Shown here piece by piece: positions 36,388-45,614 of a DNA stretch of 64,000 nucleotides. The stretch is from Wohlfahrtiimonas sp. G9077. GTDB lineage: Bacteria > Pseudomonadota > Gammaproteobacteria > Cardiobacteriales > Wohlfahrtiimonadaceae. Both the position numbers and the translations under genes were made by a program. The stretch spans positions 496,001 through 560,000 of the forward strand of contig NZ_NEFD01000001.1 in assembly GCF_002252155.1 (NCBI RefSeq). The letters run 5' to 3'. The notes beneath the pieces were generated by a model that saw only the letters and a list, made by a program, of their open reading frames with translations, was not told where the DNA came from and made no database searches. Numbering within the stretch: the first letter of the stretch is position 1; each line of letters begins with the position of its first letter.

Positions 36388-37239
36388 ATGCAAGCACAAC
36401 ATTTTTCCGACAAACCGCATCAACGCATTGCCTTGATGGGCATGAGTGGCGTTGGTAAAACCACACTCTCCAATTTATTGCCGAAAACCGAATGGTTCCA
36501 TTACTCCATTGACTACCGAATTGGTACACGCTATTTGCATGAAGAGATCAGTGATCTTTTAAAAATTGAAGCCATGAAAAGCCCTGCGCTTGCTAAATTA
36601 TTGCGAAGTGATTCGGCCTTCATTGCCCCAAACATCACCCTTGATAACCTCAATGCCATCTCCATGTTCATCAGCATGGTGGGCGCTTTAGACAAAGGCG
36701 GCTTGCCATTAGATGAATTTTTAGCGCGCTTAAATGCTCATCGCACCGCAGAAATCAATGCCATGATGGACACGCAAGCCTTCATTCATCGCGCCACACA
36801 TATTTATGATTATCCACACTTTATCTGTGATTTTAGTGGTAGCGTCTGTGAGCTAGATGCCCCCGAGGTGATCGATTCGGTGGCCAAAGAGTGCTTACTC
36901 ATTTACATCAAAGCCACCGATAACATGATGAGTACATTAATTGAACGCGCGCAAAAATATCCAAAGCCGCTATATTATCAAGCAGACTTTTTGCACTCAG
37001 CCATCAAAGAATATTGTGAAACGCAATCATTAAATGGCTGGCAGGAGATTGATCCGAACCATTTTGCCGTTTGGGTGTTCCCGCATTTGGTCAAACATCG
37101 CTTGGTGCGTTATGATGCCATCGCCGCTCAACACGGTATTACCCTTTCGGCCGAAGAGACCCTCAACATTCATTCAGCTGAGGCCTTTTTAGATTTGATT
37201 GATCGCACACTGCACACGCAAGGTAAGGAGAGAGCATGA
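36388..37239 (+). CDS. P-loop NTPase of unknown function
   Basis: 283-residue protein with a Walker A motif GMSGVGKTT (18-26), shikimate-kinase-like at the start, then IDYRIGTRYL and a candidate Walker B-like strand HFICDFSGSVCEL. Similar uncharacterised ATPases occur in alpha- and gammaproteobacteria. It overlaps the Mth938-like gene by 4 bp (ATGA), so the two products are likely functionally linked. The ATG at 36388 is used; an in-frame TTG is 6 bp upstream. No substrate can be assigned. Confidence 0.78.
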   Translation: MQAQHFSDKPHQRIALMGMSGVGKTTLSNLLPKTEWFHYSIDYRIGTRYLHEEISDLLKIEAMKSPALAKLLRSDSAFIAPNITLDNLNAISMFISMVGALDKGGLPLDEFLARLNAHRTAEINAMMDTQAFIHRATHIYDYPHFICDFSGSVCELDAPEVIDSVAKECLLIYIKATDNMMSTLIERAQKYPKPLYYQADFLHSAIKEYCETQSLNGWQEIDPNHFAVWVFPHLVKHRLVRYDAIAAQHGITLSAEETLNIHSAEAFLDLIDRTLHTQGKERA

Positions 37240-37649
37240 TCGAACACGATGATTCACAAAACATCGGCACATCGAACCTACGCAAAGAAGATCCCGGTTA
37301 TTTGGCCATCAAACGTTATGATGACACCGGTTTTACATTGACCAATGATGCTCATCATCAAGGCAGCTTGGTGTTGTATAAAAATGATGCCTACGATGCA
37401 TTGACGCCAGATCATTTCACAGATTTAACTGAAAAACATTTTCGCAGTTGGCTCTCATTGAAGCCTGAAATGATTTTGATTGGCACAGGGGACACGCACC
37501 ACTTTTTATCCCCTGAACAGATGGCCTATTTTTACACCAAAGGCATTGGCATTGAAACCATGCGCACTGACTCTGCTTGTCGTACATACAGCGTCATCGC
37601 TGGTGAAATGCGCAATGCTTTGGTCGTGCTCTTTCCAGCAAAAGGCTGA
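37236..37649 (+). CDS. Mth938-like (DUF498) domain protein
   Basis: 137-residue protein of the Mth938/NDUFAF3-like family; the core shows LVLYKNDAYDALTPDHFTDL, EMILIGTGDTHHFLSPEQM and GIGIETMRTDSACRTYSVIA, a common arrangement in this fold. The human relative NDUFAF3 is a complex I assembly factor; bacterial members are uncharacterised. It is coupled by ATGA to the upstream P-loop gene. Its stop codon abuts that of the convergent corA with no gap. Confidence 0.85.
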   Translation: MIEHDDSQNIGTSNLRKEDPGYLAIKRYDDTGFTLTNDAHHQGSLVLYKNDAYDALTPDHFTDLTEKHFRSWLSLKPEMILIGTGDTHHFLSPEQMAYFYTKGIGIETMRTDSACRTYSVIAGEMRNALVVLFPAKG

Positions 37650-38690
37650 TTACAACCAGCCTTTGCGCTTAAAGAGTAAATATGGCGCAATGCCAGAGAG
37701 GAACATCGCCGCAATCGACAATGGATAAGAGAAGGTGAAATTCAGCTCTGGCATGTGAGAGAAGTTCATCCCATAAATACTGGCTATCAATGTCGGCGGC
37801 AAAAACACCACAGAGGCAATGGAGAAGATCTTAATGATGCGACTTTGTTCTAAAGAGATTTGCCCCATTGCCGCTTCTAATAAGAAGTTGATCTTATCAA
37901 ATAAGAATGAAGTGTGGCCCGTGAGCGACTCTAAGTCACGCAAAATCTCACGCACATCTTCATTTTGCTCGCCATTAAGCAAACGACCACGCACCAAAAA
38001 AGAGAGCGAACGGCGCGTATCCATCAAGGATAAACGGGCTTTGCCATTGACATCCTCTTCGCGCGCAATGCACACTAAAATCTCATCCATTTTCGCTTTA
38101 GACTCTTCGGCATCTTCTGCAAGCATATCTTTGCCTTCAATGACTTTTTTCGGCTTTTTATCATGATTTTCATCATGTTTTGTGTAATCGAGCACATCGC
38201 GGCTCACATGTTCTAAGCGCGAATAGATGCCTTCTAACACATCGGCCACATGTTCGACAGCCGTTTCATGTAAACCCACTAAAATGTCCATCGCATTGAC
38301 CACATTGTCCATGTCATTTGCCACAGGATGACGCGCACGCAAGCGATACAATCTAAACGAGCTTAAATCTTCATCACGAATGGTGAATAAACAGCCGGCA
38401 AAAATGGAAAAAGCCACCGTGACATTTGTGGCGCTGTCCTCAAAATCATTGAGAAAGAAACTGTGAATGTGAATCCCGTCCTCATCCTCATAAAAGCGCG
38501 CCGATGCCTCAATGTCTTTAATCTCTGCTTTTTCAGGAAGTTCAAACTTATAGTGATTTTCCACCATTAAGCGTTCTTCTTCCGTTGGATCTATTAAATC
38601 AATCCAGATCATTTCTTTGATAATATCTTCTTTATTTTCAATTTTGATCTGCTGTAAACGCCCATTTTGAAGGATAAAACCTGTAATCAC
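37650..38690 (-). CDS. corA: Magnesium/cobalt transporter CorA
   Basis: 346-residue divalent cation channel. A long soluble N-terminal part (WIDLIDPTEEE...; the alpha/beta domain and long helix) precedes two C-terminal transmembrane helices with the signature GMN at 307-309 in SIYGMNFSHMPEL. The C-terminal end FKRKGWL is typical. An extra acidic/lysine insert lies around residues 165-200. Divergent from feoA, which is separated by a Fur-box region. Confidence 0.95.
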   Translation of the reverse strand: MITGFILQNGRLQQIKIENKEDIIKEMIWIDLIDPTEEERLMVENHYKFELPEKAEIKDIEASARFYEDEDGIHIHSFFLNDFEDSATNVTVAFSIFAGCLFTIRDEDLSSFRLYRLRARHPVANDMDNVVNAMDILVGLHETAVEHVADVLEGIYSRLEHVSRDVLDYTKHDENHDKKPKKVIEGKDMLAEDAEESKAKMDEILVCIAREEDVNGKARLSLMDTRRSLSFLVRGRLLNGEQNEDVREILRDLESLTGHTSFLFDKINFLLEAAMGQISLEQSRIIKIFSIASVVFLPPTLIASIYGMNFSHMPELNFTFSYPLSIAAMFLSGIAPYLLFKRKGWL

Positions 38691-38782
38691 TTCCTCTCCC
38701 TTATTGACGCCTCGTCAAAAAAACCATTAAATCTCTTTACTATAACGTGTCTTATATTATTGAGCAACCAAAGCCCTGTTTG

Positions 38783-38826
38783 AATGATTATCATTTATTT
38801 TCTTAATATCATTGATAATCATTTTC
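38783..38826 (+). promoter_or_regulatory. Tandem Fur boxes upstream of feoA
   Basis: Two matches to the Fur 19-bp consensus GATAATGATAATCATTATC: one around AATGATTATCATT (38783-38801) and a stronger one ATCATTGATAATCATTTTC (38808-38826), with 14 of 17 core positions identical in the latter. They lie 45-90 bp before the feoA start, a placement that would repress feoABC when iron is plentiful. Confidence 0.85.
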
Positions 38827-38870
38827 AATCGCTATATATTGTCGTCCATCAATCAGATGGAGAAATCATT

Positions 38871-39110
38871 ATGACAATAACGACCTTAGATCAATTGTCC
38901 ATCGATCAAGTCGCTATGATTAAAAAGCTCGACACTCTCAATACTTGTTATCGCAATAAACTATTGGCCATGGGCATTACGCCAGGTTGTAAGGTGAGCA
39001 TCGTGCGAACGGCCCCACTTGGCGATCCGATGCAGATCACCATTCGTGGTTTTCAGCTGTGCCTTCGAAAATCAGAAGCCGCCACCATACAAGTCGAAAT
39101 CGAGGATTAA
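38871..39110 (+). CDS. feoA: Ferrous iron transport accessory protein FeoA
   Basis: 79-residue SH3-like cytosolic protein of the Feo system (LGMxxGxxVxxxxxxPLGDPM pattern: LAMGITPGCKVSIV; RTAPLGDPMQITIRGFQLCL). It assists FeoB in Fe(II) uptake. GGAG precedes ATG 38871. It begins feoABC under the Fur boxes, 3 bp before feoB. Confidence 0.95.
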   Translation: MTITTLDQLSIDQVAMIKKLDTLNTCYRNKLLAMGITPGCKVSIVRTAPLGDPMQITIRGFQLCLRKSEAATIQVEIED

Positions 39111-39113
39111 TCC

Positions 39114-41474
39114 ATGTCAAACAAAACCATTGCGCTGCTTGGTAATCCAAACTGCGGCAAAACAACACTCTTTAACGCATTAACTGGCAGCAATCAAAAA
39201 GTGGCCAACTGGCCGGGCGTGACGGTGGATAAAAAAACAGGTCAATTTAACATTGATCACACCATCATTGATGTGGTGGATTTACCGGGCACTTACTCAT
39301 TTGAAGGGGATTTAACGAATACATCACAAGATGAATTGGTGGTGCGCCACTATTTGCTCGACCCCAAAAATCAAGAGAGCATCATTGTCAACATCATCGA
39401 TGCCTCAAACTTGCAGCGCAGCCTTTATTTAACCTTTCAGCTCCTTGATTTGCGCCGCCCGATGATCATCGTGCTCAACATGATGGATGTGGCACGTTTA
39501 GAAGGCTATGAGATTTTCCATGCCTTATTGCAAGAAAAGCTCCATTGCCCCGTTGTCACCATCAGCGCCAGCAAAAATGAAGGGATTGATGAGCTTAAAA
39601 AAGTGATCGCCGCGTATGATCCTGATTTATATGTGGATCACCTGCCCTATAAAACCCTCAATCCGACGATCACCAACATCATTCAAACGCAGCTTGATTC
39701 CTTATCTGAGCACAGCATTCTCAATCAAATGAGCCCATGGCTTGTGCTTGAATCCATCAAAGGCGATCACATTGATCCTGCGTTCACAGCAGCAGATACA
39801 GCTGCATTGTCCGCAACCCGTAAAGAGATTGAAGATTTAGCCGAAGGTGAATACGACATTGCCATTGCCAGCGCCCGTTATGAATCCATTGATGAGCTCG
39901 CAAAAGATGTCATCAAAACGGTGGGCATTGCCAGTACAAAACTCACCTACAAAATTGACAAATGGGCATTAGGCCGCTTTACGGGCTTGCCCATCTTTTT
40001 ATTGGTGATGTTTTTAATGTTCGCCATTGCCATCAATGTGGGCTCGGCCTTCATTGACTTTTTTGAGATTCTCTTTTCAGCGATCTTTGTCGATGGTTTA
40101 GCGAGCGTTCTTAACAGTTGGAGCGCACCCGGTTGGCTCGTCACCTTTTTAGCCAACGGCATTGGTGAAGGGATCAAAACTGTGGCATCATTCATTCCGG
40201 TGCTCACCATGATGTTTTTATGCTTATCACTGCTCGAAGATTCAGGCTACATGGCGCGTGCTGCCATGGTGGTGGATCGCGGCATGCGCGCCATTGGCCT
40301 GCCTGGCAAAGCCTTTGTGCCGATGCTTGTTGGCTTTGGGTGCAACATTCCTGCCATCATGGGTACGCGCACTTTAGAAAGTCATCGTGACCGATTGATG
40401 TCCATTATGATGATTCCATTCATGTCTTGCGGTGCACGGTTACCTGTCTATGCCCTCTTTGCCGCCATTTTCTTCCCAACGAATGTGGGCATGGTGGTTT
40501 ATTTACTCTATTTGCTGGGCATTGTGGTGGCCATTTTCACAGGTTTTGCCCTCAAATTCTCCATTTTAAAAGGGCCAAATACGCCATTTATTATGGAATT
40601 GCCCGCTTATCATTTGCCCACCTTTAAAGGCATCATGCTCACCACGTGGGAGCGCCTCAAAAGCTTCATTTACAAAGCCGGTAAAGCCATCATTTTAGTG
40701 GTGGCCATCTTGGGGATCTTAAACAGCTGGGGCACCGATGGCTCTTTTGGCAATGCCGATTCTGACAAATCCGTATTATCGAGCATTGGCCGCACCATTA
40801 CGCCTGCCTTTGAGCCAATGGGCATCACTGAAGAAAACTGGCCGGCCACTGTTGGAATTTTTACGGGTATTTTTGCCAAAGAATCGGTCATTGGTACACT
40901 CAATGCCCTTTATTCTCACAATACTGAACATGAAGATTTTAATTTCTGGGCAACTGTGGGTTCAGCATTTGCCACCATTCCTGAAAATTTAGCTGGCATT
41001 CCGGGGTTATTGCTCGATCCCCTTGGTATCTCTGAAAAAGTGGCCGATGGCGACTTAGAAACGATCAAAAATGACAATGAAGTGGATGATTCTACCGTGA
41101 CTCAGATTCAGCAATATTTCACGTCTGAAGCCGCTGTGATTGCTTATCTGATTTTCATTTTGCTCTACACGCCATGCGTTGCTGCATTGGGCTCTGTCTA
41201 CCGTGAAGCGGGCGCAAAATGGACAATTTTGGTGGCCTCTTGGACATTCATCATCGGTTGGTTATTGGCGGTGGCATATTATCAAGCCTCGCTATTGTCG
41301 GCCGGTTCAAGCACGGCACTGTTTTGGATCATGGGCACTGTGGTTGCGCTCTTTGCCCTCTTTATGCTGCTGCGTTGGATGGGTCACAAAGAGATTTTCA
41401 CGCAATCTCATGCCATTGTGGCGCAAAGTCACGTCAAGCGCTGCTGTGATGACAACAAAAAATGCTGCGGATAA
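39114..41474 (+). CDS. feoB: Ferrous iron transporter FeoB
   Basis: 786-residue inner-membrane Fe(II) transporter. The N-terminal GTPase domain has G1 GNPNCGKTT (10-18), G2/G3 VVDLPGTYS and G4-like NMMD; after about residue 280 two Gate domains follow (GFGCNIPAIMGTRTLESHRDR; FAKESVIGTLNALYS). The C-terminus is cysteine-rich (KRCCDDNKKCCG). The order feoA-feoB-feoC is complete. Confidence 0.96.
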   Translation: MSNKTIALLGNPNCGKTTLFNALTGSNQKVANWPGVTVDKKTGQFNIDHTIIDVVDLPGTYSFEGDLTNTSQDELVVRHYLLDPKNQESIIVNIIDASNLQRSLYLTFQLLDLRRPMIIVLNMMDVARLEGYEIFHALLQEKLHCPVVTISASKNEGIDELKKVIAAYDPDLYVDHLPYKTLNPTITNIIQTQLDSLSEHSILNQMSPWLVLESIKGDHIDPAFTAADTAALSATRKEIEDLAEGEYDIAIASARYESIDELAKDVIKTVGIASTKLTYKIDKWALGRFTGLPIFLLVMFLMFAIAINVGSAFIDFFEILFSAIFVDGLASVLNSWSAPGWLVTFLANGIGEGIKTVASFIPVLTMMFLCLSLLEDSGYMARAAMVVDRGMRAIGLPGKAFVPMLVGFGCNIPAIMGTRTLESHRDRLMSIMMIPFMSCGARLPVYALFAAIFFPTNVGMVVYLLYLLGIVVAIFTGFALKFSILKGPNTPFIMELPAYHLPTFKGIMLTTWERLKSFIYKAGKAIILVVAILGILNSWGTDGSFGNADSDKSVLSSIGRTITPAFEPMGITEENWPATVGIFTGIFAKESVIGTLNALYSHNTEHEDFNFWATVGSAFATIPENLAGIPGLLLDPLGISEKVADGDLETIKNDNEVDDSTVTQIQQYFTSEAAVIAYLIFILLYTPCVAALGSVYREAGAKWTILVASWTFIIGWLLAVAYYQASLLSAGSSTALFWIMGTVVALFALFMLLRWMGHKEIFTQSHAIVAQSHVKRCCDDNKKCCG

Positions 41475-41475
41475 T

Positions 41476-41736
41476 ATGTTACTCCTAGAGATCAAAGCCT
41501 ACATTGAGGCTCAAAAAGAGGTGACGCTGCCGATGTTGGCAGCGCACTTTAACATTCCGGAAACTGTGGCATTCGATATGGCAGAGCGCTGGGTCACAAA
41601 AGGTAAAATCGAGAAAATCACCGTTGCATGCGGCTCATTGGCTTCAGGTTGCGGGGATTGTGGCTCAGGCAGCTGCGCTGTGAAAACCTTGATGCAGCCA
41701 AAACCCAGTCAGCAAATTTTGTATCGCATTCTTTAG
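41476..41736 (+). CDS. feoC: Feo system regulator FeoC
   Basis: 86-residue cytosolic protein starting 1 bp after the feoB stop. An N-terminal winged helix (LLLEIKAYIEAQKEVTLPML; TVAFDMAERWVTKGKIEKI) is followed by four cysteines CGSLASGCGDCGSGSC, the FeoC iron-sulfur-type motif. FeoC is proposed to regulate or stabilise FeoB. An apparent longer reading frame upstream of ATG 41476 is only the overlapping feoB frame. Confidence 0.9.
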   Translation: MLLLEIKAYIEAQKEVTLPMLAAHFNIPETVAFDMAERWVTKGKIEKITVACGSLASGCGDCGSGSCAVKTLMQPKPSQQILYRIL

Positions 41737-41810
41737 TTTAGCCTTATGGCAATAAATCCGCTAAGATAAAGCGTAAACACCATAAAACGACAATGATTAG
41801 GAGCATACAA

Positions 41811-42251
41811 ATGAGCGACAAAGCCGCAAAAGTTTATCAAGCCCGCACCACCATCATCGAAGGTTTTCAAGTCAAAATTGAAGCGCGCGATCACACCTTG
41901 TATTTTGATGAACCCAAACCCTTTGGCGAAGACACCGGCATGACACCTGTCGAAGGTTTATTGGGCGCCATTGGTGCATGTAAATCGATTGTGGCAAAAG
42001 TCACCGCAAAACAAATGGGGATTGAGTATCGATCCATGGAAGTGTTGGTGGAAGGTGATTTTGACGCACGCGGTTATCAAGGCAATCCGGATGTCGCGAT
42101 TGGCTTTAGCGACATTCGCACAACGTACGTGATTGATTCCGATGCTTCTGAAGAAAAACTCAAGCAGCTGATGGCATTTGTCGATGCCCATTGCCCTGTC
42201 GCTGCCACCATTAAAGACAGCGCACCGATGAGCTCGACATTGCGCCGTTAA
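41811..42251 (+). CDS. OsmC family protein (YhfA-like)
   Basis: 146-residue OsmC-fold protein. Conserved parts: GMTPVEGLLGAIGACKSIVA with the first active-site Cys and DAHCPVAATIKDSAP with the second. Family members are thiol peroxidases or of unknown function; the wording is closest to YhfA. AGGAG precedes the ATG at 41811. The stop overlaps that of convergent apaH within TTAA. Confidence 0.88.
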   Translation: MSDKAAKVYQARTTIIEGFQVKIEARDHTLYFDEPKPFGEDTGMTPVEGLLGAIGACKSIVAKVTAKQMGIEYRSMEVLVEGDFDARGYQGNPDVAIGFSDIRTTYVIDSDASEEKLKQLMAFVDAHCPVAATIKDSAPMSSTLRR

Positions 42252-43063
42252 TTCTTACGCTTTTTATGAAACAATGGATGCGGCGATTGGTCTAAACGAA
42301 TCGCCGTTAATTTTTCACCCCAAGCGCAACCAGTATCAATGCATGTGATGTTGTTTTCACTGTGCAACCCAAGGGATGCCCAATGGCCAAAAATCACCTC
42401 AGTCCCACCAAAAGCATTTGGCATTTTAAACCAAGGAATGAGTGTTTCTCTCGCCTCTGACAACGGTACTTTTGCATCAAAGTCTAAATGCCCATCGGCA
42501 AAGAGATAGCGCATGCGAGTCAACACATTGACAATGGCGCGAATGCGATCGATGCCCGTTAAAGATTCATCCCAATAATTGGGTTGATTGCCAAACATTT
42601 TGGGCACAAACTCACGGCACAAATCATCATCTTTGAGCACCGCTTCTGCCTCTTTTGCAAGTTCAAGCGCTTGAGGAATGGACCATGACGGATGAATGCC
42701 CGCATGACAAATGGCCACATCTAAATCCTCAATGTAATGCATTAAAGGCTGCTGACGAATGAAATGAATGTAATCGGCCACATTCGGGCTTTGCATTAAC
42801 TGATCATACGTATCGTGGCGCTTTAAACGGATCAACCCTTCTGCGTACACCAAAAATGCCAAATCATGATTGCCAAGCACCGGAAAAATCGAATCGGTAT
42901 GCTTCATGAGATAATTTAAGGTTTTCTCTGATTTAGGGCCACGATTGATGAGATCGCCCACCAAATAGAGCTGATCATTTGCGTGATCAAATTCAATTTT
43001 TTCCAACAATTTCTTAAATTCGCGATAGCAACCGTGCAGATCACCCATTGCATAAATGGCCAT
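42248..43063 (-). CDS. apaH: Diadenosine tetraphosphatase ApaH
   Basis: 271-residue symmetrical Ap4A hydrolase of the metallophosphatase superfamily, also able to remove nucleoside-tetraphosphate RNA caps. Motifs: GDLHGC (metal site), LVGDLINRGP, VLGNHDLAFL, AICHAGIHPSW and GHWASLG. It starts directly after the stop of the TPR gene (TAAATG), so the two are coupled. Confidence 0.95.
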   Translation of the reverse strand: MAIYAMGDLHGCYREFKKLLEKIEFDHANDQLYLVGDLINRGPKSEKTLNYLMKHTDSIFPVLGNHDLAFLVYAEGLIRLKRHDTYDQLMQSPNVADYIHFIRQQPLMHYIEDLDVAICHAGIHPSWSIPQALELAKEAEAVLKDDDLCREFVPKMFGNQPNYWDESLTGIDRIRAIVNVLTRMRYLFADGHLDFDAKVPLSEARETLIPWFKMPNAFGGTEVIFGHWASLGLHSENNITCIDTGCAWGEKLTAIRLDQSPHPLFHKKRKN

Positions 43064-44200
43064 TTAATTTTTATTCCTACTGTTTAAATACTCATGCAGG
43101 CGCTGAATGCTGTTGTATTGGGCATGAATGGACCATGCATAACTGGAGGCCAACTCCTCCATCCCACTTTGGCCGAGCGCACCGACATATTCACGCAGCG
43201 TCAAACCATCGGTTTGCGCCACCACCGTTTGGGCTTGCTCATAATAATCTAAGGCACGCTCAAAATCATCTTGTGACACATAAAAATAGATCAGGTCAAA
43301 CAAGGCTGACAAAGAGAAATAATGCAACTGATCGGCAGATTTCGTCAAGCTTTGATTCACATTTTTAAGGGCATCTAAATACATTTTCTCAGCCTCTTTT
43401 GGGTGCCCTGTTTGCACCAAAATCCAGCCAAGCATCGATTCTGTGCGCGCTAAATTGTAATGATCGCGGGCTTTAGCGCTCATGTGCAGCTCATACTTTT
43501 GATCTAAAATGCGTTTTGCTTTATCAAACTGCCCAAAATCTAGATAAAATTGCGCCAAATTTTCCATCGCTAAAACTGTGCGAATGTCACCAAAGCCCAA
43601 ATATTTCATATCATTGTTCAGGGCATAATTATAATAATACTCAGCCTGACTCAATAAATTGCGGGTTTCGTACGTCCATGCCAACATGCGAAGGGTGGCG
43701 CCATATTCTGTATTGTATGGATATTTTTTACGAATGGAGATCGCCGTTTCCAATAAATTGGTGACGGTTTGAATGTCTTTATTTTCAATGTCATATGTCC
43801 AAACCAACGCCTCTAATACATTTGCATAGAGCAATTCATTGGCCACATCATTTTCGATCAATGTTTTGGCATCTAAAAGCAGCGCCCGCGACACCAATTT
43901 ATCTTTCTCTAAACCTGCAGATTTTAACAATGCTTCCACATAAATGGCGTTGCGCTGATCCCCAACATATTCATCTAAACCACGTTGATAATAATGTTTT
44001 GCCAACTCTTCGTTGTTTTGCTCTAAAAACCAATCACCAATCAATAGCGTATTTTGCAAACGTTGCGCGGGACTTTCTGACAATTCAATGATGGTATCTA
44101 GGGCTGAACCTTGTGCCACTTCTTCAGCCATTGCCAAAGAATAAGCAGCACCCATATTCAAAATGCCTAGCATTCCCAATGTTTTCAATGAAATTTTCAT
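43064..44200 (-). CDS. Exported TPR-repeat protein of unknown function
   Basis: 378 residues. The N-terminal MKISLKTLGMLGILNMGAAY segment reads as a signal peptide (cleavage near AMAEE). The rest is a series of tetratricopeptide repeats (for example NEELAKHYYQRGLDEY; LLSQAEYYYNYALNNDMKYLG; PKEAEKMYLDALKNV; DFERALDYYEQAQTVV). No catalytic domain is visible. The start at 44200 is chosen for the signal peptide; the reading frame extends upstream without a better start. It abuts apaH, which does not reveal its role. Confidence 0.72.
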   Translation of the reverse strand: MKISLKTLGMLGILNMGAAYSLAMAEEVAQGSALDTIIELSESPAQRLQNTLLIGDWFLEQNNEELAKHYYQRGLDEYVGDQRNAIYVEALLKSAGLEKDKLVSRALLLDAKTLIENDVANELLYANVLEALVWTYDIENKDIQTVTNLLETAISIRKKYPYNTEYGATLRMLAWTYETRNLLSQAEYYYNYALNNDMKYLGFGDIRTVLAMENLAQFYLDFGQFDKAKRILDQKYELHMSAKARDHYNLARTESMLGWILVQTGHPKEAEKMYLDALKNVNQSLTKSADQLHYFSLSALFDLIYFYVSQDDFERALDYYEQAQTVVAQTDGLTLREYVGALGQSGMEELASSYAWSIHAQYNSIQRLHEYLNSRNKN

Positions 44201-44353
44201 AAATGATGGCCCAAGACTGTTGTGCAAATGATACAGATTTTCTATTTTACAACAAAACATAGTAGCAAAAAAATTTAATTCATGATGGATTAAAGCGATG
44301 AGAATTGGGATAATTGACAATTCTTTCGAAAAGTTTCAATTAAAGGATGCTAC

Positions 44354-44884
44354 ATGAGCGCAAATCAAGACGTGTTATACAAAGAATATCAAGAAGTTCT
44401 CTCAGGTTTAAACCCTTCAGAGGCGCAAGGCATCCTGATTGCTTACATCTGTGCACAGCCAAATGAAGCCGTATTGTTATGGATCAAAGAATTGTCTCGC
44501 CTGACCAACGATGGCATTAAAGAAGGCGACTTATTGGTGCAACTTTATAAAGAAACGGTGCAATCTTTAAACGATTTAAATTTCACCTTCACGCCATTGT
44601 TGCCTGAAGATGCCGACATCTATCAAAAAATCGCAGCGTTGCAACAATGCGGCGAAGGCTTAGTGTATGGCATTGGCATGAACCATCTTAAATTAGAAGG
44701 TGATGCCTATGAGTTCATGAATGATTTGATTGAATTTACCCATGCAGACTTTGAGCCAGAAGATGAAATTGATGATGAAGCCACCGAACAAGATTTTGAA
44801 GAGATTTTAGAGTTCATTCGTATGGGGATTTTACTCATCTACCATGAAACGTTACAAACGGCTGATGCCAAATCAAAAGTGTGA
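44354..44884 (+). CDS. UPF0149 family protein (YgfB/YecA-like)
   Basis: 176-residue acidic helical protein with the YgfB-type pattern: LNPSEAQGILIAYICAQP, FTPLLPEDADIYQKIAAL, LQQCGEGLVYGIGM and, after an acidic stretch, LEFIRMGILLIYHET. YgfB in Pseudomonas modulates transcription, but most family members are uncharacterised. AAGGA precedes the ATG. It is 7 bp from the next gene. Confidence 0.82.
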   Translation: MSANQDVLYKEYQEVLSGLNPSEAQGILIAYICAQPNEAVLLWIKELSRLTNDGIKEGDLLVQLYKETVQSLNDLNFTFTPLLPEDADIYQKIAALQQCGEGLVYGIGMNHLKLEGDAYEFMNDLIEFTHADFEPEDEIDDEATEQDFEEILEFIRMGILLIYHETLQTADAKSKV

Positions 44885-44891
44885 TTAAACC

Positions 44892-45521
44892 ATGATTCTA
44901 CTCGCCTCCATTGCTATGACGCAGCTTGTTGCCCTTGCTTCTCCTGGGCCTGATTTTTTCTTCATCTCGCAAGTGGCAGCAAGCCGCCCGCGTGAAGATG
45001 CACTCAAAGCCATTTTTGGGGTCACATTGGGCGTTTTTGTGTGGGCGTTGCTTGCCCTCCTTGGCTTAAACATTGTGTTAAAACAGTTGCCATGGCTACA
45101 TCGCGGCATCATGACCCTTGGGGGCAGTTATTTACTCTATTTAGCTTATTTATTGATGCGCGCAGCACTCAAGCCTATACAAATGACCGCGCGTAATGCC
45201 ACCACTGTCAAACAGCGCTTTTTCTTAAAAGGGCTTTTGACCAATCTTTCAAACACCAAAGCCCTCATTTACTTTGTCAGTGTCTTTTCTGCCATCGTGA
45301 CAGGTTCCGTTGATGTTTCCACCAAAGCCATGATTTTAGGCATCATCACTTTAGAAACATTGGTGTGGTTTTTATTCATTGCTCGCCTTTTCTCACTGCC
45401 AAAAGTGAAACAAAAATATCAGCAATATGCACCGTACATCGATGGTTTTGCCGGCATTTGCTTCATATTGTTTGGCGGCTTTTTGGTTTACTCAGGACTC
45501 TTTGGCGCATTGTCATCATAA
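44892..45521 (+). CDS. LysE/RhtB family amino acid exporter
   Basis: 209-residue inner-membrane exporter with about six transmembrane segments and the signature ASPGPDFFFISQVAASRPRE near the N-terminus; GVTLGVFVWALLALLG and the C-terminal FAGICFILFGGFLVYSGLFG complete the family pattern. Possible substrates are homoserine, threonine or lysine; none can be picked from sequence. There is no clear Shine-Dalgarno; coupling to the gene ending 7 bp upstream is likely. Confidence 0.88.
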   Translation: MILLASIAMTQLVALASPGPDFFFISQVAASRPREDALKAIFGVTLGVFVWALLALLGLNIVLKQLPWLHRGIMTLGGSYLLYLAYLLMRAALKPIQMTARNATTVKQRFFLKGLLTNLSNTKALIYFVSVFSAIVTGSVDVSTKAMILGIITLETLVWFLFIARLFSLPKVKQKYQQYAPYIDGFAGICFILFGGFLVYSGLFGALSS

Positions 45522-45614
45522 AAAAATCTACCAAAGCCCACCATAACCATTGCAAAACATGTGGATAATGGTAGGCTAAATCAATCTGAGCGACTTGCAG
45601 ATTCAAGGATCATT

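Noticed and set aside
41179-41475. N-terminal extension of FeoC
   Set aside because: The upstream part is feoB read in another frame; ATG 41476 gives a normal FeoC of 86 residues.
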